Shown here in pieces: positions 63,666-64,000 of a stretch of 64,000 bases of DNA. A model generated the notes under the pieces. It was not told the origin of the DNA. It saw only the letters and a list, made by a program, of their open reading frames with translations, and made no database searches. The stretch is from Actinomycetota bacterium (lineage in GTDB: Bacteria > Actinomycetota > Thermoleophilia > Gaiellales > Gaiellaceae): the NCBI GenBank assembly GCA_003139545.1, contig PLJC01000018.1, positions 208,828 to 272,827 on the forward strand, written 5' to 3'. The position numbers were made by a program, and so were the translations under genes. Position 1 is the stretch's first letter. Every line of letters begins with the position of its first letter.

Positions 63666-64000
63666 TACAGCGCCTCGAACGCGCCCAGCTTGCGCGCCAG
63701 CAGGAGGTAGATGCCCATGACGGCGAGCGGCACCGCGGCGAATGCGGCCGCGAACGGCACGTTGTTCGAGCCGATCGTGTCGTATACGACGTTGCCGATG
63801 AACTGCGAGGACGCTCCGCCCGCGAGCAGCGGCGTGACGTAGTCGCCGAGCGTCAGCGAGAACGTGAAGATCGAGCCGGCGACGACACCCGGAAGCGCGA
63901 GCGGCAGGACGATGCGACGGAACGTCGTCAGGCCGCCGGCGCCGAGATCACGGGATGCCTCCAGGTACGACTCGGGAATGCGCTCGAGCGCGCCGTACAC
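63665..64000 (-). CDS. potB: ABC transporter permease, PotB-like, cut by window edge
   Basis: Only the C-terminal 111 residues are visible: the EAA loop SYLEASRDLGAGGLTTFRRI, VLPLALPGVVAGSIFTFSLT and LGDYVTPLLAGGASSQFIGN are typical of PotB. The 5' part, the ATPase and the binding protein should lie beyond the right edge. Confidence 0.88.
   Translation of the reverse strand: MYGALERIPESYLEASRDLGAGGLTTFRRIVLPLALPGVVAGSIFTFSLTLGDYVTPLLAGGASSQFIGNVVYDTIGSNNVPFAAAFAAVPLAVMGIYLLLARKLGAFEAL

Overview
The window is a GC-rich, gene-dense bacterial chromosome segment. Gene content points to a high-GC actinobacterium. The division tail pgeF-yggS-sepF-yggT-divIVA-lspA-rluD, the block rpsB-tsf-pyrH-frr-uppS-cdsA-dxr-rseP-ispG-proS, a MurA with Asp in place of the catalytic Cys, ImuB/DnaE2 with GAAC-N4-GTTC boxes, and secreted three-fold Ig-like repeats all fit. 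I favour the class Thermoleophilia (Gaiellales/Solirubrobacterales); this is inference from gene content and style, not a search. Most genes overlap by 1-4 nt or are very close. Many first genes of transcription units have a TANNNT -10 element 6-9 nt before ATG/GTG and no ribosome binding site, which suggests widespread leaderless transcripts.

Layout. 1-8541: tlyA (cut by the window edge), nadK, recN, an SRPBCC gene, pyrG, an M20 peptidase, a Nudix hydrolase, a secreted protein, ald and a 43-residue membrane protein. 8562-14719: nucleoside catabolism (deoB, a methyltransferase, deoA), mutM, an orphan histidine kinase with a glutaredoxin, and recO. 14716-23276: an acetyltransferase, a lipoprotein, glyS, the PPDK regulator, an LppP/LprE-like protein, an S51 peptidase, ppdK, rhomboid and comB. 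23328-26567: a giant secreted protein of ten repeats.

26616-28689 is a complete IS1595-like element: 8-bp target duplication GGCTTGAC, inverted ends, a DDE transposase, a passenger gene and a small antisense ORF. It landed on the -35 hexamer of the SOS-type promoter of imuB. imuB with a DUF6504-like gene (28733-30141) and dnaE2 (33012-36221) both carry LexA-type operators. A phosphoesterase, thiE and a beta-propeller gene lie between them. 36218-41801 holds a GH15 hydrolase, a glycosyltransferase, an EEP phosphatase, a class V aminotransferase and an HD protein, with a structured inverted repeat at 41072-41242.

41821-49895 runs murA, a HisB-fold protein without metal ligands, ridA, cca and the division tail. 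50017-59881 is the ribosome/UMP kinase/undecaprenol/MEP-pathway/prolyl-tRNA block ending in a small XRE regulator. 59975-61366 is a secreted Ig-like repeat protein. 61367-64000 (minus strand) is a polyamine-type ABC transporter with an aminobutyraldehyde-dehydrogenase-like enzyme, cut by the right edge.

The points I would check first are the SOS mutagenesis pair with the IS on its promoter, the shared bidirectional -10 elements, the metal-site-less HisB paralogue, the C-to-D MurA, the start-codon anomalies of yggS (none canonical) and uppS (CTG), and the structured repeat at 41072-41242.
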